Shown in pieces: positions 11,330-22,500 of a stretch of DNA of 64,000 bases (position 1 is the stretch's first letter; every line of letters begins with the position of its first letter). Made by a program: the position numbers and the translations under genes. Source of the DNA: Lepeophtheirus salmonis. Its lineage: Eukaryota; Arthropoda; Copepoda; Siphonostomatoida; Caligidae. Under the pieces are notes generated by a model. It saw only the letters and a list, made by a program, of their open reading frames with translations. It was not told the DNA's origin and did not search any database. The stretch spans positions 1,798,001 to 1,862,000 of the forward strand of contig NC_052141.2 in the NCBI RefSeq assembly GCF_016086655.4, in the 5' to 3' direction.

Positions 11330-11970
11330 AATCCTTGAGGTGTCCTCCGAATACAAACGTCATGCGGTTATTATAGTGTACCTCAGAGACGGGGGGAACT
11401 TATTGAGTTTACAAGGCTTTCCGAATAAACTGTTTACGATGTTGGCAAAGCTTTTCAGGAGTATGATGTGTCGTCGTAAACACCTGCAAGGAAGACACTT
11501 GATTGTTCTGAGAGCTGCTGAATGTTTTGGGCAAAGGAAATGTGGCTTCTTAGCTACACAGATCGGACCATTGGATTACTATTTGTGGGGCGTTTCAAAG
11601 GCAAAGTCCAACAAACGTGGACATTTCTAAATAAGAGATCTGTCTAAAACAAAAACTATGTTGACAGATTGGAAATTGAAAAACGGTTGATGTATATAGT
11701 CTTTTTTTTTTTTTTTGTTCATTATTTAATCAGTCGTGTGTGTGTTAACATCCCCCTCTAAAAGAATAATTATCATCAAGGATTGTGCCAGGTTCAGGGA
11801 GAGGTTAAAGGATGTAGAGAAAGCTGGAGGTGGTTGGCTTGAGTGATTGACTTCCCTATGGACAACCCCGTCTTGTAGGAGCAAAAGATTGTTGAATTAT
11901 TAATTTTGAGAAAATGATTGTTAATATTATACAATATCTTTAAATTTCCCGGATTTAAATATCTACCCTC
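11330..11970 (+). pseudogene. ITm transposase relic, N- and C-terminal parts joined, with 3' end
   Basis: A dead Tc1/mariner-superfamily copy. The N-terminal DNA-binding part reads ELIEFTRLSE, stop, TVYDVGKAFQEYDVSS at about 11397-11486. The next recognisable block is the third catalytic aspartate region, GPLDYYLWGVSKAKSNK (frame of 11340-11630; family form SPDLNPLDYYVWGVVE). The tail CARFRERLKDVEKAGGGWLE ends in a stop at 11844-11846, after an inserted poly-T run at about 11703-11717. The right end ctaccctc followed by TA (11971-11972) resembles the end at 60500. The two central catalytic motifs are missing. Confidence 0.75.
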
Positions 11971-11972
11971 TA

Positions 11973-12769
11973 TATAGACTTAGACACATAATCCGTTTTC
12001 TATAGATACACGAAAAAAAAAAACCCCATAAAATAAGTACACAGTTGAATCATATTTTAAAGCATTATGTAGATAGAAAGTGCCTTATTGTAGTTTTTTT
12101 TTTTGACAGGTACATAGGAATAATATGTATATTCATACCTATATGAGTATATACTCAACGATAAACATGATTAGTATCATTATATGACTGTATAACAATG
12201 TATTGAGTGATCGATCACAAATACTTTTTCTTCTCTTTTTTTTTTGCAAAATGTACGAAAAAAGATAAAGAACTGCATTTACATATCAGATATTTTGATT
12301 TATTTGTTTGTAGTAAGATGATCCAGGCAATGCCACACATTTTATCTAGATATCCATTACCAAAAATATCTTACCAACTTATAATAGGAAGGCCTTCACA
12401 ACCTCTCTTCTTTTAACGACACTACAGGATGCAAATAGAATCATTACACTAAACATTAACCATCATATCTTGTAATAGATGGTAAACTGTTTATATCTTG
12501 TCCCATAAATACTAAAACAATTGTATTATTTTCTTACAGTTTGAATTATTTGTATTAAGGGGAATGGTAAGTTTGATACTTAGGTAACCATTTGTCATGT
12601 TTAATCTCAAGTTTCCAAGTTATGTTTGTTTGTCTTTTTTTTTTGTATGAATATTACCGAGTAGTCTATTAAAATCGGAACACCTTGAATTTTAAACTTC
12701 AACAAAATATAATTTATCAATTAACAATAGAATTTCAATCAAATTAAAAATATGAATAAATGTGGATCT
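11973..12769. other. AT-rich stretch, possible ITm end at about 12665-12685
   Basis: No gene recognised. Near 12665 the sequence ctattaaaatcggaacacc could be the outer end of the ITm relic that follows, but no matching inverted copy was found on the far side. Confidence 0.35.
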
Positions 12770-13310
12770 GAGCTCTCTTATCATTAATGTAGCTGTCCTT
12801 AGCAGCAATCAAGGCATCCCGACGGCGGCAGAAGGCCTAGTACCAACTGCAGATGTTGTTCTTTGTAATGGCGTCCCAGTGCTGACTGATAGTGGTTCTG
12901 AGGGCCTCTGTGTTTGGATGACGTACACTGCAGGCCTTCCGCTTGACATGCACCCAAAAGGTGTGGTCGAGAGGGTTTACATCAGGGCTATAAGTGGGCC
13001 AAAAATCAAAAGACTCATTCAAAAGAGTCTAACAATGAAGGAGATGGGTTTTTTTTTCATTGCTGGTTTCAAAAGTGGCCTCACAAGCCTCGGGATATCC
13101 ACTTGTGTGAAATCCCGAGATCTCTTGCATCTGCTCTCATGGACTTGAGAGGATTTGCCTGGGCTATTTTATTTAACTCCTCTGTGTCCAGTTTGGTCTT
13201 TTTGACAGAGCCCTTCCTCCTCTACAACGTTTCAAACGTGCTGACGGCGTAGACAGCGGTCCTGGAGATGCCCAACTGCTTGGAGTGCTGGTTCAAGTGT
13301 CATTTTCTCA
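12770..13310 (-). pseudogene. ITm transposase relic, helix-turn-helix joined to C-terminal tail
   Basis: Read on the minus strand from about 13305: KQLGISRTAVYAVSTFETL, stop, RRKGSVKK, then a second DNA-binding unit with SMRADARDLGISHKWISR. After stops it jumps to NESFDFWPTYSPDVNPLDH, the third catalytic aspartate block, followed by VKRKACSVRHPN and ISQHWDAI. The tail is degraded (AFCRRRDALIAAKDSYIND) near 12770. The middle of the enzyme, with the first two catalytic aspartates, is missing. The N-terminal DNA closely matches 24740-24830, so the two are the same family. The plus-strand open frame 12762-13148 is only its shadow. Confidence 0.85.
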
Positions 13311-15779
13311 ACTTGTACGTTGGCTAGAGAGCTAATGTTTTTTTTTGTATCTAATTGTTTATGCTAAAATATATTCTAATATTAATTAATTTCAAACATC
13401 AACCTTCATTAATCATTGAATTAGTAAGTTTTCAGATTTATTTTTATAGAAATATAATGTATTAAAAACCCAACACTTTATAATAATTTTTTTCGCAAAA
13501 TTTAAATCTAATTTATTTTTAGAGGAAAGTAACTTATCCATTCAACAGTATCATATCAGATTACATGATACTAAGTTGGAAGTGATGAAAATAACAACAC
13601 TTCCTATTTTATTTTGATGATGTATTCAGTAATGAATGAGGCATGAGCTTTGTATACTTATTAATGATTGGTTTTTATACCTGAGAATAGTGTCGCCACT
13701 TGGCGTTTATTAATATTATTTGCATGTTACGTCAACTTAGTACATTTTCACCATATTGAGGATGTAAATGTTTTGGTAGTAAACATTCTTTGGCCGTTCA
13801 TGGAATTAATACTTTAAAGAATTGATTTCAACGTTTATGTAAGTTTTCTCTACGTTTGTAAAGTAAAATACTTCACTAAAGGCATTTAATCGTTTACACG
13901 AATGGTTTTGAAACTCACTGTTGCTCCATGAACTCCCTTTAGTTGGTAAGTGCTCCAAAAGCTGTCTTTTCCTGTTTGTTTTTTTTTTTTTTTTTTTTTT
14001 TTTTTTGCATAACATTCCTCCAAAAATTGACGAATTTTAAACAATTGTGTTAATTTGAGATCTTTTTGGGGAGTCACTCGTATCAAAATGTGTCACATTT
14101 ATAATTATGCAACTTTTCATTATTTACCAAAAAGTGCGGCACCATTGGTCCCCTATCTGGTGTCTATGACTAGTACAATTTAGAACTAAATATGTAGAGA
14201 CAACAAGTTGTTGTTTATGGTAGCTTGGCATTGAGAGAAAATATTTTTGAATATACAACTCGGGTAGAAGAATTCAGCTGCTTTATATAAAAATAAATTG
14301 TGTGGGGATTTCTTTAATTTGACGAAAAAGTTTAGACAATTCAACGTTCACCTTATTCAATGGTTTTTTTTACATCAGTTGTAATAATTGAATTAATTAA
14401 ATGATTGGCGAAAGCAATGTCCCAAAAGGAAGACAAAAGTGAACTCCCTAATGGGCTGATTAATTCGTTAATGCTTGCTCTGATTCTCTTCTCTTTTCCA
14501 ACTATTTTCTACCACCTCATCCATTTTTGTAAACAGCTGAAATTGGCATCTAGATATTTTTCAACTTATAGCCTTTATATATTTATTTCCATAAGAACCG
14601 AAACAATACAATTAAAGTTACGATGCATAATGTATAATAGACGATAGATAACCCGAACTTAAGGATGAGGCGAGTCAATTATGAGGGCGATATTAAAAAT
14701 CAAATTAGTCTCGTTGATATTTGCTTTGATTGGAGACGTTCAAAAGAATTACCATGAGAATACATATTGTTAATTTGTGTTTATAAGAAGAAATAACCAG
14801 TTCAGTTTCTGGGTAACAGAGAATTTATGACAGAGACGACTTTCTCCTGATGTCATGAATGTGTCTTGTAACCCAAGCTATTCCGTACCTGCATCAATAA
14901 GTAGCCAAATTAGCCAATGTGTACATAAGTGTAATTTGAGTTTGAAAGGAAAAAATTGATTCAATTAATTTATAAATAGTTATGATTAAGAAATACCCGA
15001 AAAATGTATCTTTAAAAAACAGGCTCTAGGTCAATCATTGAACATTTTTGTACACAAAAATAACTGTACATCCATTCTTTATCACAATATCGATGCTTAT
15101 GATCTGATGTCCGGATGAAGGGACCTCCATGAGCGCCAACACTTTGTAGTCATTTCCACATTTTAATTAAGTTTGATTTTATAAAGATATTCAACATTGA
15201 TTGACAATTTTTTATTTAATTTTCTTTCGTTTGAAAAGATCATAATCGGAGTAGGTTCATTCTATTTTTGTCTATTTATTTTTTTAAAGAAAGAGAGAGA
15301 AATAATTGAATAGATGGAAATTGTGTTGATTAAATCCGTTTTATTTTTTTAAATAAAATATAAATACCCACAAAAAGAGGTTTCATCACATGGAGTGGTC
15401 CTTAATTAAATCCTCTCCTCCTGAAGATTATCTATTTGACGACATTTGTTAATAAACTGATATGAAGAAGAAAAAAAAAAAATGATGTCAGACAAAAGAA
15501 TTCCTTTTCTTTCAAAAGTTGAGGGAAAGGTTGTCAAAAGCTGTCATCAGTGATTATTAGGATATAAAGATATGTAGTTCAGTCACGATCATTCTTCATT
15601 TTGATTATGTCTTTTACGACTTCTAGTCTGACAATAGCAAAATAGGAAGGAGTCTAAGGAACCATATTTATAATTATTTAACTCAAAAATGTTGCCTACA
15701 TTCATATGTAAAAAGTACAAATGAATTACATGGGTCGTGGAACAATATAAAATCAAGAAAAGGAAAAAAAACCCAAAGT
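13311..15779. other. AT-rich stretch with a long poly-T tract
   Basis: About 2.5 kb with no recognised gene or repeat family. An uninterrupted run of roughly 27 T lies at about 13979-14006. Open frames at 13806-14086 (minus) are poly-lysine artefacts of this tract. The frame 14405-14647 has no known domain. Confidence 0.4.
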
Positions 15780-16095
15780 ATTTTTTTTACTTCGTACATA
15801 CATACATACAATCCAATATTTAATTGACATACTTGAGTCAAATATTGGCTTTGTATTCAAATTTGTGGGATCCGCTAAGATATCCAAGAATTTTAGGAAC
15901 AGATTAATAACTTTATTTGATTTGTACATACAATCCAATATTTAATTGACATATTTGAGTCAAATATTGGCTTTGTATTCATGGGATCAGCTAAGATATC
16001 CAAGAATTTTAGAACAGATTAATAACTTTATTTGATTTAAGACACTTTTATTGGCCTCAATATGATCTTTAAAAATTTATCATCCTTTACAGGAA
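15780..16095 (-). repeat. R1 repeat with an internal 121-bp tandem duplication
   Basis: An inverted R1 copy in which one segment is duplicated head to tail. The phrase atccaatatttaattgaca starts at 15811 and again at 15932. Both copies continue through ggctttgtattc, ggatc.gctaagatatcc and aacttta. The second ends tttgatttaagacactt, also present at 19670. The copies differ at only a few positions, so the duplication is recent relative to R1 itself. Confidence 0.75.
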
Positions 16096-16759
16096 AATTA
16101 AGCATCAATCTTTAAATATATCTAAAGCTACGATGTGCAATATATAATAGACATTGGTTTACTCAAGCTTGAGAATGAGCGTGGTCAAACATATATATTA
16201 GACCCTATTACAAAATTATTAATATTTGAAATTGGCTGACATCATTCAAAACCATTTCACAACTTAAAAATGATATAATTATCTTTTAATTGAAAGAATG
16301 AAATTAGGTCACCTAAGCAATTTCACACTAGGAGGACGAAGATATCATTTTTGATAACCATTTGGGATTCAATGAAATACTGTGAGACACTTCTTAAATA
16401 TATTTGCTAATAACGTCTTGAATTTTTACAATAAATTTTATTAGCCACAAAAAAAACAAAATTCAAATTAGTAGTCATTTCGTTGATCGGGTGAACACTG
16501 CCTAGACGGACGTGGGTATCATATTTTTTATCTAATCCTTTCAAATAATCACTTGTATATATATATATATATAATTGTGTATGAACAGGCTCAAGCAAGT
16601 TCAAATATGAATGAACAACTCTAGAAAGGAAACGTGTGTAAATATTAACATAGATTTTCCTGAACCAGTCATTTTGCTTCCACATTTTATACAAGGAAGT
16701 CCAAGAAAAAGTTATCCATTGAAGAAATAAAACATTATTTGTGTCCACATTGTACTCAG
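16096..16759. other. unassigned stretch with a TA microsatellite
   Basis: Contains a pure TA run at 16556-16572. A minus-strand frame of 113 codons at 16407-16748 shows no recognisable domain and crosses the TA run, so I do not call it a gene. Confidence 0.4.
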
Positions 16760-16878
16760 ATTCAGAAGTTTATCCTTTCGAATTGGAACAAGATGAAGAA
16801 TATGTCAAACCACCTCCATCTAGTTCTTTTGATTCTGATGATTATTCTGAATTTTTTGACAAGCCTGTGTGTAATTAA
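16760..16878 (+). CDS. possible terminal exon encoding an acidic peptide (unrecognised)
   Basis: An open frame ends in TAA at 16876-16878 and reads, in pieces, SDSEVYPFELEQDEEY, VKPPPSSSFDSDD and YSEFFDKPVCN. The mix of acidic, Ser/Pro and aromatic residues looks more like real protein than the AT-driven peptides elsewhere. There is no ATG in frame. A plausible splice acceptor (ttgtactcag) lies at 16750-16759, so it could be a last exon, or the acidic N-terminal region of a transposase. A second frame is also open across the region (KKKLSIEEIKHYLCPHC upstream), which weakens the case. I do not recognise the family. Confidence 0.25.
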
Positions 16879-18839
16879 TTGTGTTGAATACCACTATTAA
16901 TTTTAATGGATAGTATATATATTTATTCACAACTAATTGGTATATTTCAAGAAATCCCAGGATGTAATCAAGTGACTCAATTCCCGCCTTCTAAGAAACA
17001 TTAATCAACCGACTTATTAGGAGAGTCAATGTATGTCGGCAAAGATAACACAATTTGGTACTAACAAATATGAAATAGAGCCTGTTTTAGCTTCGAGGAA
17101 GTCCCAGGCCCGTCATTATTTGCAAAACGTAACATCAGTACAGATACAATTTTTTTTAAATAAATGGATATCATTTTTGATATCCAGCATCGTTTAAGGA
17201 GTGTCGTTAAAATCTATTGCTGTAGTCTTTAAAGCTAAATGAAGAACAAAAAGTTATGTTTAATACCTACGTATACAATGAAACAATATTCTCTGGCTTG
17301 TGATTGGCTCAAGTATGAGAAACAAAATAGTCAACTTTTGACAACTTTCTGTTAAAATTAAAGATATTCTACATCTATTTGAGAAGAAACCGGACTCTTA
17401 GGGCAAAGATAGTGTTACTCAAGTCTAAAGAACTGTATGTAGTTTGTGAAAAAAGTTGATTGTACATATTTATAAATAACTTTCATAAATATCCTTTAAG
17501 CGTGTGCCACTCCAAAATCCACTTTTTTCATTAATTTTGTATGAGAAAAAAATGGAGATCTGTTCGTGAATATAGATCTTTTTATTATTTATGAAAGGGA
17601 TATCTGATAGATTGATCAATCTTTGTCCTTTTAGAATAAGTATGACTCACTTCCTTGTTTACCATATTATGATACTGTCAAATATTGCCACGGCATATGC
17701 ATGAATGTTAATATCCATGTCCTATAGTATAGGAATATGATTTAACGAACAAAAACAGATATTTGGGTCAAGTAAAATTAAAACTCTTGAATCTTCTTGT
17801 TTATACCTCATAATAAATTCTGAGATACGACCTTATAAAGAGACATTTCAAGGACCTGTTTAGGTGAAAGTGTTTGCAAATCTTTGATCATAATTTACCT
17901 TCTTTTAGCAAATTTGTTTCTACAAATATAATCTATGTACAATACATAGCTGACGTATAGACTAATTTGACATGACATTTTTTTTAACCCCCTTATCAAG
18001 CAGTGAGTGGTAAACCATTGAGGAAATTGATTTCTATTATGATGGAAAACTTAGATTAACAACTCAAATTTAGAGCAATTGTTCTTGAGATATGGTAGAC
18101 TCGAACAGTTTAACAAAAGACATGGAGACCCTGGATATCAATATTTGAACACCAATTGAGTTTTAAGATGTTTATATTTACTTCATTTAGAACAATTTGC
18201 TGAATCCTTATTGCAGAAAACCACTTTGACAAAAATGTCATTGTGCGGAACAGACTCTTTACCGAATGACCACTTTACTTGGACCACTTTACCGGGGGGA
18301 AATAAAAAAAAGTATTTCCTGTTGACTCATGCTGTAAAACGTGGTAATTATTTAATAGACAATGACAATCATATCTAGATCCCTATAGAGTCAGAGACAA
18401 TCTCAGCAGAGAGGAGTGTTGATCAATACTTGATCAAGTGCATAGGAGGTCCAACATATTGGATCCAAATGATTGATTCATTCACATTGTCCATTGGGTC
18501 TCAATCATTGATTGATTTTTTGACATCTTCTTTTGTTTAAACATATTTTCTCTCTCTAATATGTTTATTTATTTTGTGGTTGTCATGATTTTTGTTACAA
18601 AGGTTTTAATAGCGGTTCGAACCATCAGTTGAAGCATCTTTATACTGAAATAATTCAATTATTAATTAATCAACGCTTAATCATTGCAATTTTTGGTAAA
18701 TAATAATTAAACCTTTTAATTTTTTTAAATTGGTGTAACATGCAATGAAATCAGAATTACATTATATTACAATATGAATCGTAATCAACTATATTTCTTA
18801 TTTTTTTCAGCAAAGTGTCAATACTCCTCATGATGGCTG
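16879..18839. other. unassigned AT-rich stretch
   Basis: Nearly 2 kb without recognised genes or shared repeat families. Near 18263-18295 the phrase gaccactttac recurs at short spacing. Otherwise featureless. Confidence 0.4.
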
Positions 18840-18966
18840 ACATCTGTGTTGTATCAACATAAAAACAATCTTAAACAAAAATGCAGAAAAGGAGTTTATT
18901 TTTGTTATGTCATATATACAGACCGTCCAATATTTCATTGACATATTTGAGTGAATTATTGGCTTG
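18840..18966 (-). repeat. R1 repeat, 3' part, interrupted by ITm fragment
   Basis: Inverted R1 sequence (tatcaacataaaaacaatct ... ccaatatttcattgac) that stops where transposase homology begins at 18967. R1 resumes at 19645. Confidence 0.65.
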
Positions 18967-19470
18967 AGGCAGAATGATCGAGTAGTGACATTGGGGGATG
19001 TAGCAGAGGAGCATGAATGTCCCACTATTGTTCACCTTGCTTCAGTGATGATGTTGGGCCTGGTTGCTGAAGGTCTGAATCCCGTATGTTCCCGTCAGGA
19101 TACAGGCTGAAGGCTGATGAGTATGTACGTTAAAATTCAGGGCACCAAAGTTATCCCATAGATCAAATCCATTGTTGGCAATCCTGCCCACACCGCAAAG
19201 GAACCCCAAGAGTTACTTCAGACCAACATGCACTTCTGGGCATAGGACTTATGGCCACCTCAGAGCCAGGACCTCAACTCCCTAGACTATTCCATCTAGG
19301 CACACGTGGAGTCCAAGGTCTGCAGGAGACACCACAACAGCACCCGCGTCCTGAAGACCTTCGTCATCAAGACCTGGGCCTCCAAATGCGCCGAGTAGAT
19401 CCAGAGGATCTGCAGCAGCTTCCCTCACTGCCTGGAGCTTGCCATCAATTCTGAGGGTGGATACATTTTT
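18967..19470 (+). pseudogene. ITm transposase relic, central to C-terminal part
   Basis: The most complete catalytic-domain relic in the window. It starts at QNDRVVTLGDVAEEH (cag at 18970), just downstream of where the first catalytic aspartate should lie. It continues LASVMMLGLVAEG and KVIP, stop, IKSIVGN. The block with the second catalytic aspartate (usually VFQQD.AP) is deleted, and the frame resumes at PAHTAKEPQELLQTNMHFWA. The third aspartate block reads LWPPQSQDLNSLDYSI, then AHVESKVCRRHHN and a tail ending LELAINSEGGYI. In-frame stops replace several residues. The 5' edge abuts R1 sequence, so the front half was lost or never inserted here. Confidence 0.85.
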
Positions 19471-19497
19471 ATATATTTTCTTTGGTTTTCAATTAAT

Positions 19498-19521
19498 AAT
19501 TAAGAAACTCGTTTCTTAATT
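19498..19521. repeat. perfect 11-bp inverted repeat, 2-nt centre
   Basis: aattaagaaac and its exact complement gtttcttaatt are separated by two bases. It sits just after the transposase tail and may be a remnant of fused element ends. Confidence 0.6.
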
Positions 19522-19644
19522 CACCAGGATCTTGCCATAGACTTCAATACTTTGTGTATGAAAATGGGACAATAATATCGTTTATACTGCTATAGACTTA
19601 GTATTCTAATCTGTGTAATGAGTTAGGATACCTAATAATTTACC

Positions 19645-19720
19645 TATATTTTAAAAACCTTTATTTGATTTAAGGTACTTATATTGCCTCGATATTGCCT
19701 TTCAAATAAAACCTATTAAT
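19645..19720 (-). repeat. R1 repeat, continuation after ITm insertion
   Basis: Matches the R1 segment at about 16028-16075 (tttatttgatttaagacac, then attgcctc-atat). Together with 18840-18966 it suggests one R1 copy split by the ITm fragment. Confidence 0.5.
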
Positions 19721-20869
19721 TCTTCATTCCTTTTTTGTGACGATCAATCTTCGCTGTTTTAAGTCCAATTGGTGGCACACACATAAAGTTAATAAGAAGT
19801 ATTATATATTAGAAATTGAGGATATTTCGTCAAAGTATACAAATGAAATCCATTCTCCATTTTGGTAAAAAAATATTCTAGTTTTGTTTTGTGTTGACGA
19901 GCAAAATATATTAAAGGTAAAATACACCTTGACTCATACGTAATAAGAGATATATCCTTCTAGCTTGATTTTTTGTTGACGGATCACATGTTTGTTATGG
20001 AGTGTAATAAATAAAAAAACATCAGACAAACATCCGTTTGCATCCTGACATTTTGTATAATATTTAAATACACACCTTTGTATCTATGAAGGAATCAAAC
20101 GTGCTTCAAAAAGTCCAAATAATTGACAGAAGACACACACACACACACACAAGGAAGGTTACAATTATCATAAATAAGAAAGGTCCTTCCTGGCCTTGAC
20201 TCCAGCTGACAAATTAATGGTAGATTTATGAGTCGATAAGTCATGTCCCACTAGGAGTTGGAGCAGAGATGGATCGGATTTGACTCCATGTTGTATTATT
20301 ATTATTATTTAAAAATATACAGGAGATCGAAACATTATGAGTACATTATAATATGAAGTACCCTACAATTATTTTTCTTCTTTTCCCCAATGATATTCAA
20401 GAAACATTCTACACGCCATTTTGTAAAAAAACAACAATAACAGTAGAGAAATCCAAAAAAAAAAAAAAAAGTTTAAAAAATACCATCGTCGATTTAAATA
20501 CCCAACTCTTCGGGTGGAAATCTATAAGGAGGTGTCGTCTGTATACCCCTGCTGCTTGTGTTTTTACCTTCTCTTTCCCAATGGCCTCTTCTGTGTACTA
20601 TCCTTTGACAGAAAAAATAAATAAATTCATTCTCAAAGTGTCTTTAAAATATCCAAACAATTTTCCTTTAAAAAAATAAAATATTTATAATGACTGTTCA
20701 AGAGTTAAAACAATAGATTAAAAACATTGTTTTAAGGGTAGCTTATTGAAGCTATACTTAAATAAATTAAAACGTGCGCTTGGTAGATTGCAATATTTTT
20801 TTTATTTTATTTTTTTGCAAAGTGAAGCAACATTATTAAACCTACATAAGGACACCAATTTGAGCTCTG
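19721..20869. other. unassigned stretch with a CA microsatellite
   Basis: Holds an (AC)9 run at 20133-20151, an ATT repeat near 20296-20310 and a poly-A run near 20455-20470. The frame 20353-20679 reads through the poly-A run and shows no domain. Confidence 0.45.
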
Positions 20870-21075
20870 TACCTAAATATTTACTAAAGTTATGGTCGAT
20901 TATGATTTTGAATGAACGTTTATTGTTACCTTGACCTTTGACCTCTCAAAATTTAATGGCCTTTTAGTGTTTTAGTGTGACTATATATAACGTTCCTAAC
21001 AAGCTTGATCAAAATCAATATGTTACTTTTGCCCTAATCCCGGTGATTAACAATCCGTTCCACTTTGTTACGTAG
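20870..21075 (+). repeat. R2 repeat
   Basis: Carries the R2 signature: aaagttatggtcgatta, ctcaaaatttaatgg, gtgtgactatatataa and cttgatcaaaatcaat. Other copies are at 31685-32010, 32015-32255 and 61495-61665. Confidence 0.65.
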
Positions 21076-21670
21076 TTAAAAATACTTATCAACCCATGTT
21101 TATACTAATTTGCTCACGAACTAGTGCACTGGTATGAGCACCACAGGCTGATGCTAATCATCGTCCTTCGCATTTGCCAAACTGTGAACGAAGTAGGCCA
21201 CTAGCCACACCTTGTTTGTTTATATTCATATGGCTAAAATATGGCACTTACTTCACAATGACTACTATAAAAGTTACATCAGCCAATAGTAATTATGATA
21301 ATCTTACAAAAGTATATAAAACGATCGTAAAATACTAAAAACTGACTTCTCACAAATCACTGATGGTGAATTGCAAAGAAATATGCTTACTGGCACTTTG
21401 ATAAATAAACCAGAGTTGATAATACTCCATCAACCTACGAAATTTTTATATAAATACTCAAAAAGATGACAATGACTGGGCAATTTAAAAAACAAAACAT
21501 TCATAAATTACATTAGTCTTTAATTTATAAATTGTATTTTGTAGAAATTTAACAGATAAATCCAGACAAGGTTTGATTTCATCAAGGTGAATAACGAGGG
21601 GATTGTAGTCAAGTTAACGGCTATATATGAGTGGTTAATATTCTTAGCAACTATTTGGTTCCAATTTTAC
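21076..21670. other. unassigned stretch
   Basis: No gene or repeat family recognised. Confidence 0.35.
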
Positions 21671-22090
21671 CACGAAAATATCAACAACAACCACGGAAGG
21701 GACACAAAGAACCCTATTGTTGAATTAGCTAGAACAGGAAACGGCGCCAGGGTTATCATCGACTCCGCCAAGTACACCAAGACGACCTTCTACGATGTTC
21801 TAAAGTGTCTGAACGATTCCGACCAGTAGGCCCCAAGAGTCCCGAAGCAACAAGTAGAGGACCCTGACGTTCCTGAACAGCATGACGAACTCAATTGACG
21901 CGAATCCAACGAAACCAACATCGAAGCTAGCCAAGGACTACTCTGTGTGCACAATGACAGTTAATAGGACCATTAGGGGGCTTGTGCCTCACTTCCTATG
22001 CACAGGGCTAGGCTCACCTCCTCTTGGCCTCTGCCAAACCCAAGAGATTAGAGCACTGCAGTAAGATCTTGAGGAAGTTGAAGAATTGCA
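21671..22090 (+). pseudogene. ITm transposase relic, N-terminal DNA-binding half only
   Basis: Paired helix-turn-helix region of a Tc1/mariner-type transposase. The first unit reads KNPIVELARTGNGARVI, then SAKYTKTTFYDVLKCLN, with a stop at 21827. After a frameshift the second unit reads NSIDANPTKPTSKLAKDYSV, then CTMTVNRTIRGL, matching the family pattern ...SKLAKDYGVSRMTVNRAIRGLG. A third frame gives CRKILRKLKNCK-like sequence near 22070-22090, the usual end of the DNA-binding region. No catalytic domain follows. The spacing and order are correct for the family, so this is a truncated copy. Confidence 0.75.
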
Positions 22091-22143
22091 AAATTCTTCC
22101 TTTGTATATAATTCAATAAATAATCTTGTTATTTTTAGATAGA

Positions 22144-22164
22144 GGGCCCTTTTCGGGCCCTTTT
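22144..22164 (+). other. GGGCCC hairpin followed by T tract
   Basis: gggccc (22144-22149) and gggccc (22155-22160) can pair around the loop ttttc, followed by TTTT. It is also a direct repeat of gggcccttttc/gggccctttt. It looks like a bacterial intrinsic terminator but lies in animal repeat DNA 50 bp past a transposase fragment, so a terminator function is not claimed. Confidence 0.5.
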
Positions 22165-22269
22165 ATCATAAGCTTTACGCTATAGATTGTCAACCTGGAT
22201 GTTGTATTGGTTAGTTGGTGTTAGGTTAGAAAGAAGGATATTTCATGGGATACATTATAATGTTAATCA

Positions 22270-22500
22270 AAATCAAAATTGTTGATGACGGGCATTTTAA
22301 GGGTCTAAACAACCAAGTTTTATAGCAATAAAAGCCATTTTTTCTGGAATATTAAGGAAACTAGTAAACTACTGCATGTCAAGATGGTGTCAAAAAATAA
22401 AAGGACTCCATTTCTATGACAAATATAGGGTCTAATAAAAATAAATCCATTATTTTTAAAAGTCCTGCAAATCCCCTATGAATTCTTGCCAAGTGAGGGT
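22270..22500 (+). repeat. R5 repeat, single copy
   Basis: Begins near gacgggcattttaagggtc and includes aaggaaactagt and aaaaataaaaggact, as in the tandem pair at 47490-48260. Confidence 0.65.

Noticed and set aside
12762..13148. 128-codon plus-strand open frame
   Set aside because: It is the antisense shadow of the ITm transposase on the minus strand, which has clear family motifs.
16407..16748. 113-codon minus-strand open frame
   Set aside because: It crosses a TA microsatellite (giving YIYIYT) and has no domain.
18608..18625. gcggttcgaacc, a tRNA B-box-like sequence
   Set aside because: No acceptor stem, A box or anticodon arm fits upstream; it is just a short palindrome.
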